Below, in pieces: positions 20,530-28,436 of a stretch of 54,077 bases of DNA. Source of the stretch: Rhodocyclaceae bacterium (GTDB lineage: Bacteria > Pseudomonadota > Gammaproteobacteria > Burkholderiales > Rhodocyclaceae); assembly GCA_030682175.1 (NCBI GenBank), contig JAUXOM010000006.1, positions 1-54,077 of the forward strand, in the 5' to 3' direction. The notes under the pieces are model-generated. The model ran no database searches, was not told the origin of the DNA, and saw nothing but the letters and a program-made list of their open reading frames with translations. Each line of letters starts with the position of its first letter. Within the stretch, counting starts at the first letter, position 1. The translations under genes were made by a program, and so were the position numbers.

Positions 20530-20659
20530 CACCACGGAGGACACGGTGATCACGGAGAAAAAACCAGGCGTTACGAAATAAGCGCATGTCGCCCGTTGGG
20601 TGCGCCTGAATTTTGTGTGCTTGCGCCGTTGCTCCGTGTCCTCTGTGCTCTCTGTGGTG
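20530..20659. repeat. Fold-back (MITE-like) repeat with CACCACGGAGGACACGG arms
   Basis: The left arm (20530-20557, CACCACGGAGGACACGG...CACGGAG) is imperfectly inverted at 20632-20659 (CTCCGTGTCC...TCTGTGGTG), with about 75 bases between. The arms are of a type seen in many environmental bacterial genomes. ORFs across it give low-complexity TTESTEDTE-like peptides. Confidence 0.65.
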
Positions 20660-20711
20660 CGAACCGGGGTTTTTAGGATAAATGGACGTTGCCAAACCGG
20701 CTCCATGAAAC

Positions 20712-20737
20712 AAAAAACCCGCCGAGGCGGGTTTTTT
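20712..20737. terminator. Bidirectional rho-independent terminator
   Basis: AAAAAACCCGCC-GA-GGCGGGTTTTTT is a perfect hairpin with a T-run in both directions. It lies 27 bases after the end of the minus-strand cytochrome b gene, whose operon it should terminate. Confidence 0.85.
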
Positions 20738-20763
20738 GTTCGCTATGACGACAAGCACAAATT

Positions 20764-21360
20764 TCAATGCTTCTCTTCCCAGCCGGTGATCATCGCCTTG
20801 ATGTGCGCCAGCGGCGTGTGGCCGGTGGTGGTGAGGTACACATGGACGATGAGGAACAGCAGGATCATGAAGGCGCCGATGACGTGGGCGGTGGCCACCA
20901 GTTCCAGGCTCAGGTTGGGGAATCCCCAAGACGCCCAACTGCCATAGAACAGCAGAAACCAGCCGGAAGTCCAGATCAGCGGATTCATGACGAGCAACAC
21001 GCCAAGGTAAGCGAGCCGTTGCAGCGGGTTGTGCTTGGAGAGCGCCGTCTGCTTGAACGGGTGCGCCTCGCCCTTGAAGATGCCGAAAGCGTAGAAGCGC
21101 ACCATCTCCGTCACCCGCTTGGTGGTCGGGATGTACTGCTTCCACTCACCGGTGGTGAAGTGCCAGAACACCGCGAAGGTCCACAACCCGACCAGCGTCC
21201 AGGCGGCGATGGTGTGGAGTTCCACCGCTTTTTCGAAGCCGAAGTTGCTGTAGGTACCGTGAATCTCGAAACCCGTGAGCAGCAGGAAGATGATCAGCGC
21301 GGCTTGAGCCCAGTGCCAGAAACGCTCGAACCGCTTGAAGATATATACACGTTCAACCAT
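20764..21360 (-). CDS. Membrane cytochrome b (di-heme, hydrogenase/formate dehydrogenase gamma type), partner of the octaheme cytochrome
   Basis: The 198-residue protein has four TM helices with conserved His in the right places (ERFWHWAQ near the start, AVELHTIAAWTLV, AVFWHFTTG, VATAHVIGAFM and LIVHVYLTTTGH). It resembles cytochrome b561-type subunits that exchange electrons between quinones and periplasmic partners. The ATG at 21360 follows GAGGAGAAAAAG, and the upstream in-frame start is not needed. It lies 10 bases after the octaheme cytochrome gene, so the two probably form one membrane complex. Whether quinol is reductant or product is not known. Confidence 0.85.
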   Translation of the reverse strand: MVERVYIFKRFERFWHWAQAALIIFLLLTGFEIHGTYSNFGFEKAVELHTIAAWTLVGLWTFAVFWHFTTGEWKQYIPTTKRVTEMVRFYAFGIFKGEAHPFKQTALSKHNPLQRLAYLGVLLVMNPLIWTSGWFLLFYGSWASWGFPNLSLELVATAHVIGAFMILLFLIVHVYLTTTGHTPLAHIKAMITGWEEKH

Positions 21361-21370
21361 CTTTTTCTCC

Positions 21371-22996
21371 TCAGTGTTTCTTGCTAGCAAAGATACGGAT
21401 CGCGGCATGCACCAGTACGCCGGCCAAGGTCAGCAGGACAAGCAGCCAGGCCGCTTTGTCGATCAGCGGGTTGGCGTCGCGGCCGGGAATGTAGATCCCC
21501 TTGATGCCGGCAAGACGACCATCCTTGGCGTGACATTCGGCGCAACCCACCGACTGCTCCTTGGGTGCCACCATGTGCTTAATCGGCCAGTACATCTCGG
21601 TGGAAACGAAATCCACCTTGCCGGAGTACGGCGCGCCCGAGTCCGCCATGCCTTGCCGCGCAGCCCGATCCCAGTCGTAGTTCGTCCAGTAACCGCCGCC
21701 CGACTTCGGACCGGTGGTATGCGGCGTAATCAGCGTCTTGTTTTCCGGATCGTAGGGCTGCTTGCCGCGACTCACCTTGAACGGCCAGATCATCGACTTG
21801 CCATCGGTCGCGCTACCTTCGATCTTGTTGATGCCGACCGGCTTGTCATTTTTTTCGATCTTGTCGCCCAGCAACGTGTAGGTAATCCCACCGTTGAACC
21901 AGTAATACTCGGGCTTGACGTTCTCGGCAACGACAAAGTCGCCTTTCCTTGACTCATAGATGGTATGGCCGTGATCGTCTTTCTTGATGATGGGCTTGCC
22001 CTCCGCATCCATCTGCCCCGCCGTCGACCAGTCCCAGCTCATCTTGGTGGCAACGCCACCACGAGCGAAGGCAGGAATATGGCAGGTCTGGCAAGCCAGC
22101 TTGTCGGCATGATTGTTCAACCGCTCCGCATGCTTGCTCTTTTCCGCCTTGTGTGGCTTGGTGTCATGGCAGGCGACGCAGGTGGCGGGGTTTTCGCCCT
22201 CGCTCTTGCCGCGAATCAGCCTCCCGCCCTTGTCTTTGGCCGTCGGCGTGTAGCGGCTGCCCGGCACGTCGTGGCTCGAGGTCTGGTGGCAGGTGGCGCA
22301 GGTAAAGTTGAGGCCATCGACATCCATGTGGACATCCACATCCTTTTCTGGCGCGTAAAGCGAACTGTCCATGTCGCCATGCTTGACGCCATCGCCGCCG
22401 CCGCCGAAGAAGTGACAGGTGCCGCAGGTGTCGCGGCTGGACTTGCCGACATTCTGGGCAATATTGCTCAGATTGATCGCCTTGAGAATCTTGCCCGAAC
22501 CTTTCGGAAACTCCATATCCTGTCCGACCACATGCCCCGCCATGCCAGGCTGCTTCGTGTAGGTCAGGGTCGTGTCGTGGCAGACCAGACAGTCGACGTT
22601 TTCTTCGGAGGTGAAATCGAAGTTCTTGTCCTTCCAGCCGTAACCAATGTGGCAGTTGGTGCAGTATTGCTGGTTTTGCGGGATCGAGATGCAGAAGTTA
22701 TTGAGCACGTTCTTCTTGCCCAGCTTCTGGTTCTTCTCGGTATTGATGAACTCCCAGGTCCAGTGCTTGGTGCGATGCACCTGCTTGGCGGCCTCGGTGT
22801 GGCACGTCAGACATGCCTTGGTAACCTCGGGGCCGGACGTGAACTGCTTCTGTAATTCCTTGAACTTGCTGTGGTCGGCCGTGGGGCTCGGCGCGGTCTG
22901 AGGTACAACCGTGGCCTGTGCCAGATTTGTAACAGATAACACGGCGCCCAACAGGGCCCCGGCGAATATTGCGACTGCAGAACGCCTGCGCAGCAT
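21371..22996 (-). CDS. Octaheme c-type cytochrome, tetrathionate reductase (OTR)-like
   Basis: The 541-residue protein has a signal peptide, eight CXXCH motifs (residues 62, 112, 136, 191, 233, 273, 302 and 485) and a C-terminal TM helix (AAWLLVLLTLAGVLVHAAI). Heme number and spacing fit the octaheme tetrathionate reductase family, which can also reduce nitrite and hydroxylamine in vitro. The C-terminal anchor and the adjacent cytochrome b suggest a quinone-linked enzyme at the outer face of the inner membrane. The sulfur-linked neighbours (thiosulfate transporter, rhodanese) fit a sulfur oxyanion substrate better than a nitrogen one, but this is inference. Confidence 0.85.
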   Translation of the reverse strand: MLRRRSAVAIFAGALLGAVLSVTNLAQATVVPQTAPSPTADHSKFKELQKQFTSGPEVTKACLTCHTEAAKQVHRTKHWTWEFINTEKNQKLGKKNVLNNFCISIPQNQQYCTNCHIGYGWKDKNFDFTSEENVDCLVCHDTTLTYTKQPGMAGHVVGQDMEFPKGSGKILKAINLSNIAQNVGKSSRDTCGTCHFFGGGGDGVKHGDMDSSLYAPEKDVDVHMDVDGLNFTCATCHQTSSHDVPGSRYTPTAKDKGGRLIRGKSEGENPATCVACHDTKPHKAEKSKHAERLNNHADKLACQTCHIPAFARGGVATKMSWDWSTAGQMDAEGKPIIKKDDHGHTIYESRKGDFVVAENVKPEYYWFNGGITYTLLGDKIEKNDKPVGINKIEGSATDGKSMIWPFKVSRGKQPYDPENKTLITPHTTGPKSGGGYWTNYDWDRAARQGMADSGAPYSGKVDFVSTEMYWPIKHMVAPKEQSVGCAECHAKDGRLAGIKGIYIPGRDANPLIDKAAWLLVLLTLAGVLVHAAIRIFASKKH

Positions 22997-23059
22997 GATG
23001 TCTCCCTTTCAGATAGCCAAGCGGAGCGAAATTTATTCCTCTCCCTGCTGCACTGCAAC

Positions 23060-23119
23060 TACCCTTCGGGGCTATAGTTGGTCTTAGGGATTACCGCATG
23101 CACCTACCCTTATGGGGTA
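23060..23119. promoter_or_regulatory. Paired operator-like sequences in the divergent promoter region
   Basis: TACCCTTCGGGG (23060-23071) and TACCCTTATGGGGTA (23105-23119) share a TACCCTT-N2-GGGG core. They start 45 bases apart between the divergent octaheme and monoheme cytochrome genes. The second is a near-perfect inverted repeat (TACCC/GGGTA). Resemblance to NarL-type heptamers (TACYYMT) is only partial, so the binding factor is unknown. Confidence 0.4.
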
Positions 23120-23275
23120 TGCACATTGGAGTATGGCAACCGCGCAGCCCCCAAGAAACCGGCAATGCCGGGCTTCAATCCTGAATTGTTGACCTGATTG
23201 GCGGATTTATTTTTAGCCTCACTGGTGATATTGTTAGTACATCAAATCTCTCGAACCCTCCATAAGGAAAAGCTT

Positions 23276-23665
23276 ATGAAACGAATTCATCTTGCCCTGC
23301 CCATACTCGCTGTCGCGACGTTCATGTCAGCCAGTGTTGCGCAAGCATACGAACCCGACTGGAAGGTAGGCCGCATTTATTACCGCAGCATCTGCACCGC
23401 CTGTCACACCACCGCAAATGTCAAGATTCAGCCGGTCGACAGAACCAAGGCGGAATGGACGGCCTATCTGCTGGCCGACAAGCACAACAAAGGCAAGGAC
23501 ACGGTGAGCCTGTACTTCAGCAAGCAGTATCGGGACAGCATCAAAGCCACCAACAAGGCTGCCGCGAAGTTTGCCGACAAGCCGGAGCAGGAATTGACCG
23601 CGGATGTCAAAGCCTTCATCTTGCGCAGCTCCAAGGACGGTGAAGCCCCGGCCAGTTGCAGTTGA
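23276..23665 (+). CDS. Small monoheme c-type cytochrome
   Basis: The 129-residue precursor has a signal peptide (to about AQA at residue 24) and one CXXCH (CTACH, residues 40-44) in YYRSICTACH. The rest is Lys-rich and not clearly of a named family. The ATG at 23276 follows AAGGAAA at good distance. It is divergent from the octaheme cytochrome and about 100 bases before the YeeE-type transporter. It may carry electrons for the sulfur enzymes around it. Confidence 0.78.
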   Translation: MKRIHLALPILAVATFMSASVAQAYEPDWKVGRIYYRSICTACHTTANVKIQPVDRTKAEWTAYLLADKHNKGKDTVSLYFSKQYRDSIKATNKAAAKFADKPEQELTADVKAFILRSSKDGEAPASCS

Positions 23666-23767
23666 TTATTGATCGTTGAAATTTTTCCACATTGACTTAG
23701 TGCCTGTCGGCCCGCAAGGGTCGGGCAGGTTTGATTCTGGAAACTCACCATATTGCGAGAGGTGTGC

Positions 23768-25006
23768 ATGAGCACGGAAAATGCTTGGTTGTCGGGGTTC
23801 AAGGCTGACTACGAAAAAATCTTCGTTGAGGAATGGTCACATTTTCTGGGCGCGATCCTCTTGGTGCTGGTGGTTATCGGCCTGATGGTCAGTGGCATGG
23901 TCTGGGGCGTCTTCGGCGGTGTCCGCTTCTGGGGCGATTTGATCAACAATGCCATTGGCCTGGGCCCGCTTTTGGATGTGCCGACATCAAATTACACCCT
24001 GCTTACCCACCCCATGTCGCTGATGAACCTCATGCTGCTGTTCGGCGCTTTCGCCGCGGCATTGATGTCACGACAGTTCCAGATCAGCCGTCCGCCAAAA
24101 CTCGAAGTCATCTGGGCGGCCCTCGGTGGCAGCCTGATGGGCGTCGGCGCTGCGCTGGCCGGCGGTTGCACCACCGGCGGTTTTTTCAACCCCGTCCTGC
24201 ATTCATCCCCCGCCGGCTGGGTTATGGGGCTCGGGCTGCTGATCGGTGCGGTGATCGGCCTGAAACTGTTGCTCTGGACGCTCGAAAACATTGAATGGGG
24301 CATGCGGGCACCGCCGACGCTGAATGCCCCACAGGGACTGGTCAATCTCTACCCGTTCATCGGCCTGGCGATCCTGGTCGGCGTGATCGTCTGGGCGGTT
24401 GGCTGGTATGGCTCGCCCGACACCGTGCTGGTCGCCCGCGCCATCATCGTTTTACTCGGCTTCGCCATCGGCTTCATCATGCACCGTTCGCGCCTGTGCT
24501 TTGCCCGCGCTTTCCGCGAACCCTTCATGACCGCCGAAGGCGACATGACCAAGGCAGTCATCCTTGCGCTGGCGATCGGCATTCCCATCGCCGCTCTGTT
24601 GTTCAACAAGGGCGTGATCGATCCGTATAGCGCCGTACCCCCCACCTTCTGGATCGGCTCGCTGGTCGGCGGGGTGATTTTCGGCATCGGCATGATCTTC
24701 GCCGGCGGCTGCGCGTCCGGCTCGCTGTGGCGGATGGGCGAAGGTCATCTCAAACTGTGGGTGGCGATGTTCTTTTTCGCCTGGGTGGGCTCGATCGCCA
24801 GCGCCGTGCTGAAAGGCGCCGGCATCACCTCGCTCGATGATGAAAATATGGAGAACTATGAGGCTACCGCCGTCGGCTTCCAGGCCTATTGGCCGGAGAT
24901 GCTGAACGGCTGGGGCTGGACGCTGCTGATCGGCGGCGGGCTGCTGTTCGCCTGGTACGCGTTGGTGCGCTACAACGAATCGACTGAAAAATTTACTGTT
25001 CTGTGA
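23768..25006 (+). CDS. YeeE/YedE-family (TsuA-like) thiosulfate/sulfur-compound transporter
   Basis: The 412-residue protein has about ten or more TM helices and two Sulf_transp repeats with the family GGC motifs (ALAGGCTTGGFFNPVL and IFAGGCASGSLWRMG) plus HRSRLCFARAF. TsuA/YeeE proteins take up thiosulfate through conserved cysteines. The ATG at 23768 is preferred over a TTG five codons earlier. It lies 25 bases before the rhodanese lipoprotein gene, a natural partner for persulfide transfer. Confidence 0.85.
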   Translation: MSTENAWLSGFKADYEKIFVEEWSHFLGAILLVLVVIGLMVSGMVWGVFGGVRFWGDLINNAIGLGPLLDVPTSNYTLLTHPMSLMNLMLLFGAFAAALMSRQFQISRPPKLEVIWAALGGSLMGVGAALAGGCTTGGFFNPVLHSSPAGWVMGLGLLIGAVIGLKLLLWTLENIEWGMRAPPTLNAPQGLVNLYPFIGLAILVGVIVWAVGWYGSPDTVLVARAIIVLLGFAIGFIMHRSRLCFARAFREPFMTAEGDMTKAVILALAIGIPIAALLFNKGVIDPYSAVPPTFWIGSLVGGVIFGIGMIFAGGCASGSLWRMGEGHLKLWVAMFFFAWVGSIASAVLKGAGITSLDDENMENYEATAVGFQAYWPEMLNGWGWTLLIGGGLLFAWYALVRYNESTEKFTVL

Positions 25007-25031
25007 TTCACAACCAAGGAGCTAACTCATC

Positions 25032-26219
25032 ATGAGACTTAAATTACTTGCCGTTGCTGTTTCCGTCGTCTTTTCCGCGGGCTGCGCGCAGATGGCCCAA
25101 AGCCCGGGTGGCGAAGCCAAACCCGCTACCCCCGCCGCTGCCGCACCAAAATTCACTCAGTGGAAAAACATCGTCGACTACGCCTATGTCAAGCCGCATG
25201 CTTCACTGCCCCGCGAAAGAAGCGCGGGCGCGCTGGTGATCGACTCGCGCCCGACCGCGCGGCGTTATGACGAGGGCCACATTCCCGTCTCGATCAGCAT
25301 TCCGGATTCAAGCTTCGACAAGATGGCCAACTTGTTACCGGCCGACAAGAACCGGGAACTCATCTTTTATTGTGGCGGCTTTGAATGCGAACTATCCCAC
25401 AGCTCCGCCTTCAAGGCTGAAAAGCTTGGCTACAAGAACATCAAGGTTTATGCGGCTGGCGAACCCGACTGGACAGCCAAAGGTGAGATCCTTTCCGTCA
25501 GCACCGTCTTCATCAAGAAGCTGATCGACCAGAAGGCCAATGTCGTCCTGATCGATTCGCGTCCCGAGCGCCCCTTTGCGGCAGGCACGATTCCCGGCGC
25601 CATCAACATCTCCGACTCCAAGTTCGCGCAGATGGTCGACAAGCTGCCGAAGGACAAGGCGACCCCCCTGATCTTCTTCTGCGGTGGCCTGGTCTGCGAT
25701 CTTTCCGAAAAGTCAGCGAAGAAGGCCAAAGCGCTCGGCTACACGAACGTCCGCAAATACACCGAAGGCTATCCTGACTGGGTAGCCAAATATGGGGCCA
25801 AGCCAGCCGCCGCCGCTCCTGCTGCGGCACCGGCAGCCGCCGCGGCTCCCGCTGCGGCACCGGCGAAGGCAGGCGCGGTGGATATTCAGCCCGGTAAAGA
25901 AAAGGGCAGCATCAGCGTCGCCTCCTTCGAGCGCATTCTGAAAGAGGCCCCCGCGCAGATCCTGATCGTGGATGTCCGGTCGCCTGCCGAGTTCAAGCTG
26001 GGTTCCTTCCCGGGCGCGATCAATATTCCGGTCGCCGAGGTCGAAGACAAGTTCGCCACCATCCCGCGCAACAAGCCCGTAGTGTTCACCTGCGCAACCG
26101 GCGCCCGCTCCGGCGAAGCGTATGACACGACGAACTTCCTGGACAATAAGTTCAACGCTTATTTCCTCGACGCCAACGTGAAATTCGCAGACGGCAAGTA
26201 CGCCATTACCGGCCGTTGA
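25032..26219 (+). CDS. Lipoprotein with three rhodanese-like domains
   Basis: The 395-residue protein has a lipoprotein signal (FSAGC, Cys18) and three rhodanese domains. Active-site cysteines lie at residue 114 (FYCGGFECELS), 217 (FFCGGLVCDLS) and 354 (FTCATGARS). Domains 1 and 2 are alike and carry a second Cys four residues on, unlike domain 3. A Pro/Ala linker (about 257-279) joins domain 3. Anchored in the periplasm, it may pass sulfane sulfur between thiosulfate, polysulfide and the neighbouring transporter or cytochromes. Three potentially active domains in one chain are uncommon. A terminator follows directly. Confidence 0.83.
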   Translation: MRLKLLAVAVSVVFSAGCAQMAQSPGGEAKPATPAAAAPKFTQWKNIVDYAYVKPHASLPRERSAGALVIDSRPTARRYDEGHIPVSISIPDSSFDKMANLLPADKNRELIFYCGGFECELSHSSAFKAEKLGYKNIKVYAAGEPDWTAKGEILSVSTVFIKKLIDQKANVVLIDSRPERPFAAGTIPGAINISDSKFAQMVDKLPKDKATPLIFFCGGLVCDLSEKSAKKAKALGYTNVRKYTEGYPDWVAKYGAKPAAAAPAAAPAAAAAPAAAPAKAGAVDIQPGKEKGSISVASFERILKEAPAQILIVDVRSPAEFKLGSFPGAINIPVAEVEDKFATIPRNKPVVFTCATGARSGEAYDTTNFLDNKFNAYFLDANVKFADGKYAITGR

Positions 26220-26228
26220 TACAAAGCG

Positions 26229-26263
26229 CCCGCCCCGCTGGTTATCGCGGGGCGGGTTTTTTT
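26229..26263 (+). terminator. Rho-independent terminator after the rhodanese gene
   Basis: Ten-bp GC stem (CCCGCCCCGC/GCGGGGCGGG) with an 8-base loop, followed by seven T, 9 bases after the stop codon. Confidence 0.9.
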
Positions 26264-26321
26264 CGTCCGGAAAAAACCGTTTTGGATTTATCCCTTGCGC
26301 GATTCCTGGAAACTGCGCCAA

Positions 26322-27176
26322 TCAGAACAGCACTTCGTGCCAGCGGTCACTGTCCTGCAAGGATTTCTTCACTTTTGTCCAGGCGGCGACTGAACCGGCA
26401 ATCCCGGCCAGCGCCTTTTCAACACGTGGCAACATGTCGTTTACGCCCGCCACATAGACATGCGTATCAGCTCTTTGCACCATTTCCCATACCTCGGCGG
26501 CATTCTGCTCCAGTGCCTTGTCCAGTTCGACCGGTGCGTCAAGGGCCGGACGCGGGCTGATGGCCTGGAAGGCCTTGAAGGTGGGCTGATAGACATACTG
26601 CGCCAGATCCTTGTTGGCATCGTTCATGTAAAGCATCTCGAGGCCGCTCTTTGCGCCGTAGAAGAGCCGCACCTTGCCCTCCCAACTGCCATACTTCTCG
26701 TAGATCGTGCGAATCAGCACCCGGAAGGGCGCGATGCCGGTGCCCATGCCAATCATGATGATGCCCGCCTGGCGGCTCTCCGGCATGGTGAAGGGATAGC
26801 CGACAGGACCGCCAAATTCGACCGTTGCGCCGACCGGCAGATCACACAGGTAGTTGGAAGCGATCCCCGGATAGCGCTCGCCATTGAAGTCGTCAATGTA
26901 GTTGTGGCGCTTCACGCAAATGGCAAACTCGGTGCCATCGTCGCGCTCGCTGCCCGGCTCGGCAATCAGGTACAGGCGCGGGTGATATTTGTTGCCGTAC
27001 TGGCCCGGCGCCATGATGCGGATGCACTGGCCCATCTTGCCCTCAAACGCCTTGCCCTCGCGGCGCAGCACCAAATGACGCACTTCTTCGGGAGAATCCG
27101 CCGGAGTAATGCGTTGCGAGCGCACCAGTGTGGCGGTGTACAACTTGCTGCCAGTATCATCTTGCGTGGTTTGCAT
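26322..27176 (-). CDS. Ferredoxin-NADP+ reductase, plant/cyanobacterial type
   Basis: The 284-residue protein has an FAD-binding half (HPRLYLIAEPGS), the NADP-binding GMGTGIAPFRVL motif and a C-terminal segment (SDRWHEVLF) ending in an aromatic residue as in plant-type (LFNR) enzymes. It exchanges electrons between ferredoxin and NADPH. The ATG at 27176 follows AAAGGAATCGAG; the 45 codons upstream are rejected because they overlap the divergent gene. Its role may be NADPH supply for CO2 fixation, but that is only suggested by the carbon uptake genes nearby. Confidence 0.85.
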   Translation of the reverse strand: MQTTQDDTGSKLYTATLVRSQRITPADSPEEVRHLVLRREGKAFEGKMGQCIRIMAPGQYGNKYHPRLYLIAEPGSERDDGTEFAICVKRHNYIDDFNGERYPGIASNYLCDLPVGATVEFGGPVGYPFTMPESRQAGIIMIGMGTGIAPFRVLIRTIYEKYGSWEGKVRLFYGAKSGLEMLYMNDANKDLAQYVYQPTFKAFQAISPRPALDAPVELDKALEQNAAEVWEMVQRADTHVYVAGVNDMLPRVEKALAGIAGSVAAWTKVKKSLQDSDRWHEVLF

Positions 27177-27246
27177 CTCGATTCCTTTCAGGCTTTGGGT
27201 TGCTTCGATGATACCCGAGCCGAACCTTTTTTCGCATGAACCTCGC

Positions 27247-28422
27247 ATGATTTCACCCTTCTCCATCGCGCGCCTGCCGCGCATCGAATTCGGCAGTGGC
27301 AGCCTGGCCAAATTGCCGGAGATCGCCTCTGGTTACGGCACCCATCTGCTGCTGGTCACCGGCGCGCAAAGCTTCATCAACGCGCCGCACGCCACCCCGC
27401 TGCTCGACGCCCTGCGTCAGCGCGGCTGCAGTTGGGAAATCATCAAAGTCGCCGTCGAGCCAGCGCCGACTTTTATCGATGCCACCGTCGCCGCATTGCG
27501 CGGCATGCCATTTGACGCCGTAATCGGCATTGGCGGCGGCAGTGCGCTCGATGCCGCCAAAGCGATCGCCGGTCTACTCAAACCCGGCAACTCGGTCATG
27601 GATCACCTCGAAGGGGTCGGTCCGGAAATCCCCTACCGCGGCCCGACCACGCCCTTTATCGCCGTACCGACCACGGCCGGCACCGGCGCGGAGGCAAGCA
27701 AAAACGCCGTGCTGTCGCTCGCAGGCCAGTTCAAGAAATCCTTCCGTGACGACAAACTGGTCGCGGAATGGGCGATCGTCGATCCCGACCTGATCGCCAG
27801 CTGTCCGCCACGGCAGATCGCCGCCAACGGCATGGACGCATTCACCCAATTGCTCGAGGCTTTCGTGTCGACCCGCGCCAATCCGCTGACCGATGCGCTG
27901 GCGCGCTCCGGCATCATGGCCGTGAAAGATGCACTCCTGTCGCTTTATGATGAACAGTCGGCGGCAGCCCGCGAGAAAATGGCCTATGCATCATTGCTGT
28001 CGGGCATCTGCCTCGCGCAGACCGGTCTGGGTGCCGTGCATGGCCTGGCCGCCCCGCTCGGCGCCTTCTTCCCGATTCCGCATGGGGTGGCCTGCGGCAC
28101 CCTGCTCGCCAGCGCCACGGCGGTGAATATCCAGGCGCTTGAAGAGCGCGCCCCCGACCATCCGGCCTTGCCAAAATATGCCGAGATCGGCCGCCGCTTC
28201 GCCATGCAAAAGGGGCTGGGCGGAGCTGCGGCGCGCGCCTTTCTCCTCGACACCCTGCGCCAATGGCAGGCCTACCTCGCCCTGCCCCGCCTTGCCGATT
28301 ACCGCATCACCCGCGGCGACCTGCCCCGCATTGTCGCCGCCAGCCGCGGCAGCAGCATGAAAACCAATCCGATCACGCTGACGGATGCCGAGATTTCCGG
28401 CATCCTTGAAGCACAACTTTAA
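27247..28422 (+). CDS. Iron-containing (group III) alcohol dehydrogenase
   Basis: The 391-residue protein has the family NAD-binding motif GIGGGSALDAAKAIA, PTTAGTGAEASKNAV, and metal-site residues in ANGMDAFTQLLEAF and GAVHGLAAPLGAFFPIPHG (Asp and three His). Length is normal. The substrate cannot be told from sequence. It is divergent from the reductase gene at 27176 and 14 bases upstream of the carbonic anhydrase-like gene, so it may share its transcript. Confidence 0.88.
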   Translation: MISPFSIARLPRIEFGSGSLAKLPEIASGYGTHLLLVTGAQSFINAPHATPLLDALRQRGCSWEIIKVAVEPAPTFIDATVAALRGMPFDAVIGIGGGSALDAAKAIAGLLKPGNSVMDHLEGVGPEIPYRGPTTPFIAVPTTAGTGAEASKNAVLSLAGQFKKSFRDDKLVAEWAIVDPDLIASCPPRQIAANGMDAFTQLLEAFVSTRANPLTDALARSGIMAVKDALLSLYDEQSAAAREKMAYASLLSGICLAQTGLGAVHGLAAPLGAFFPIPHGVACGTLLASATAVNIQALEERAPDHPALPKYAEIGRRFAMQKGLGGAAARAFLLDTLRQWQAYLALPRLADYRITRGDLPRIVAASRGSSMKTNPITLTDAEISGILEAQL

Positions 28423-28436
28423 CCACTGGAGATAAC

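Larger units (their letters stand above)
20222..20763. other. Repeat-rich intergenic region between convergent genes
   Basis: This 542-base gap holds three unrelated short repeat elements in a row (20375-20394 core, 20425-20509, 20530-20659) and a bidirectional terminator (20712-20737). Apparent ORFs here encode only repeat-derived peptides and are not accepted as genes. Confidence 0.7.

Noticed and set aside
20256-21145. Several ORFs in both strands of the 20222-20763 gap
   Set aside because: They translate known repeat types (VTPAQAGV and TTESTEDTE-like peptides) or the antisense of the cytochrome b gene.
23700-23750. Riboswitch or terminator before the YeeE-type gene
   Set aside because: There is an imperfect GC hairpin (CCTGTCGGCCC with GGGTCGGGCAGG) but no T-run and no recognisable riboswitch core.
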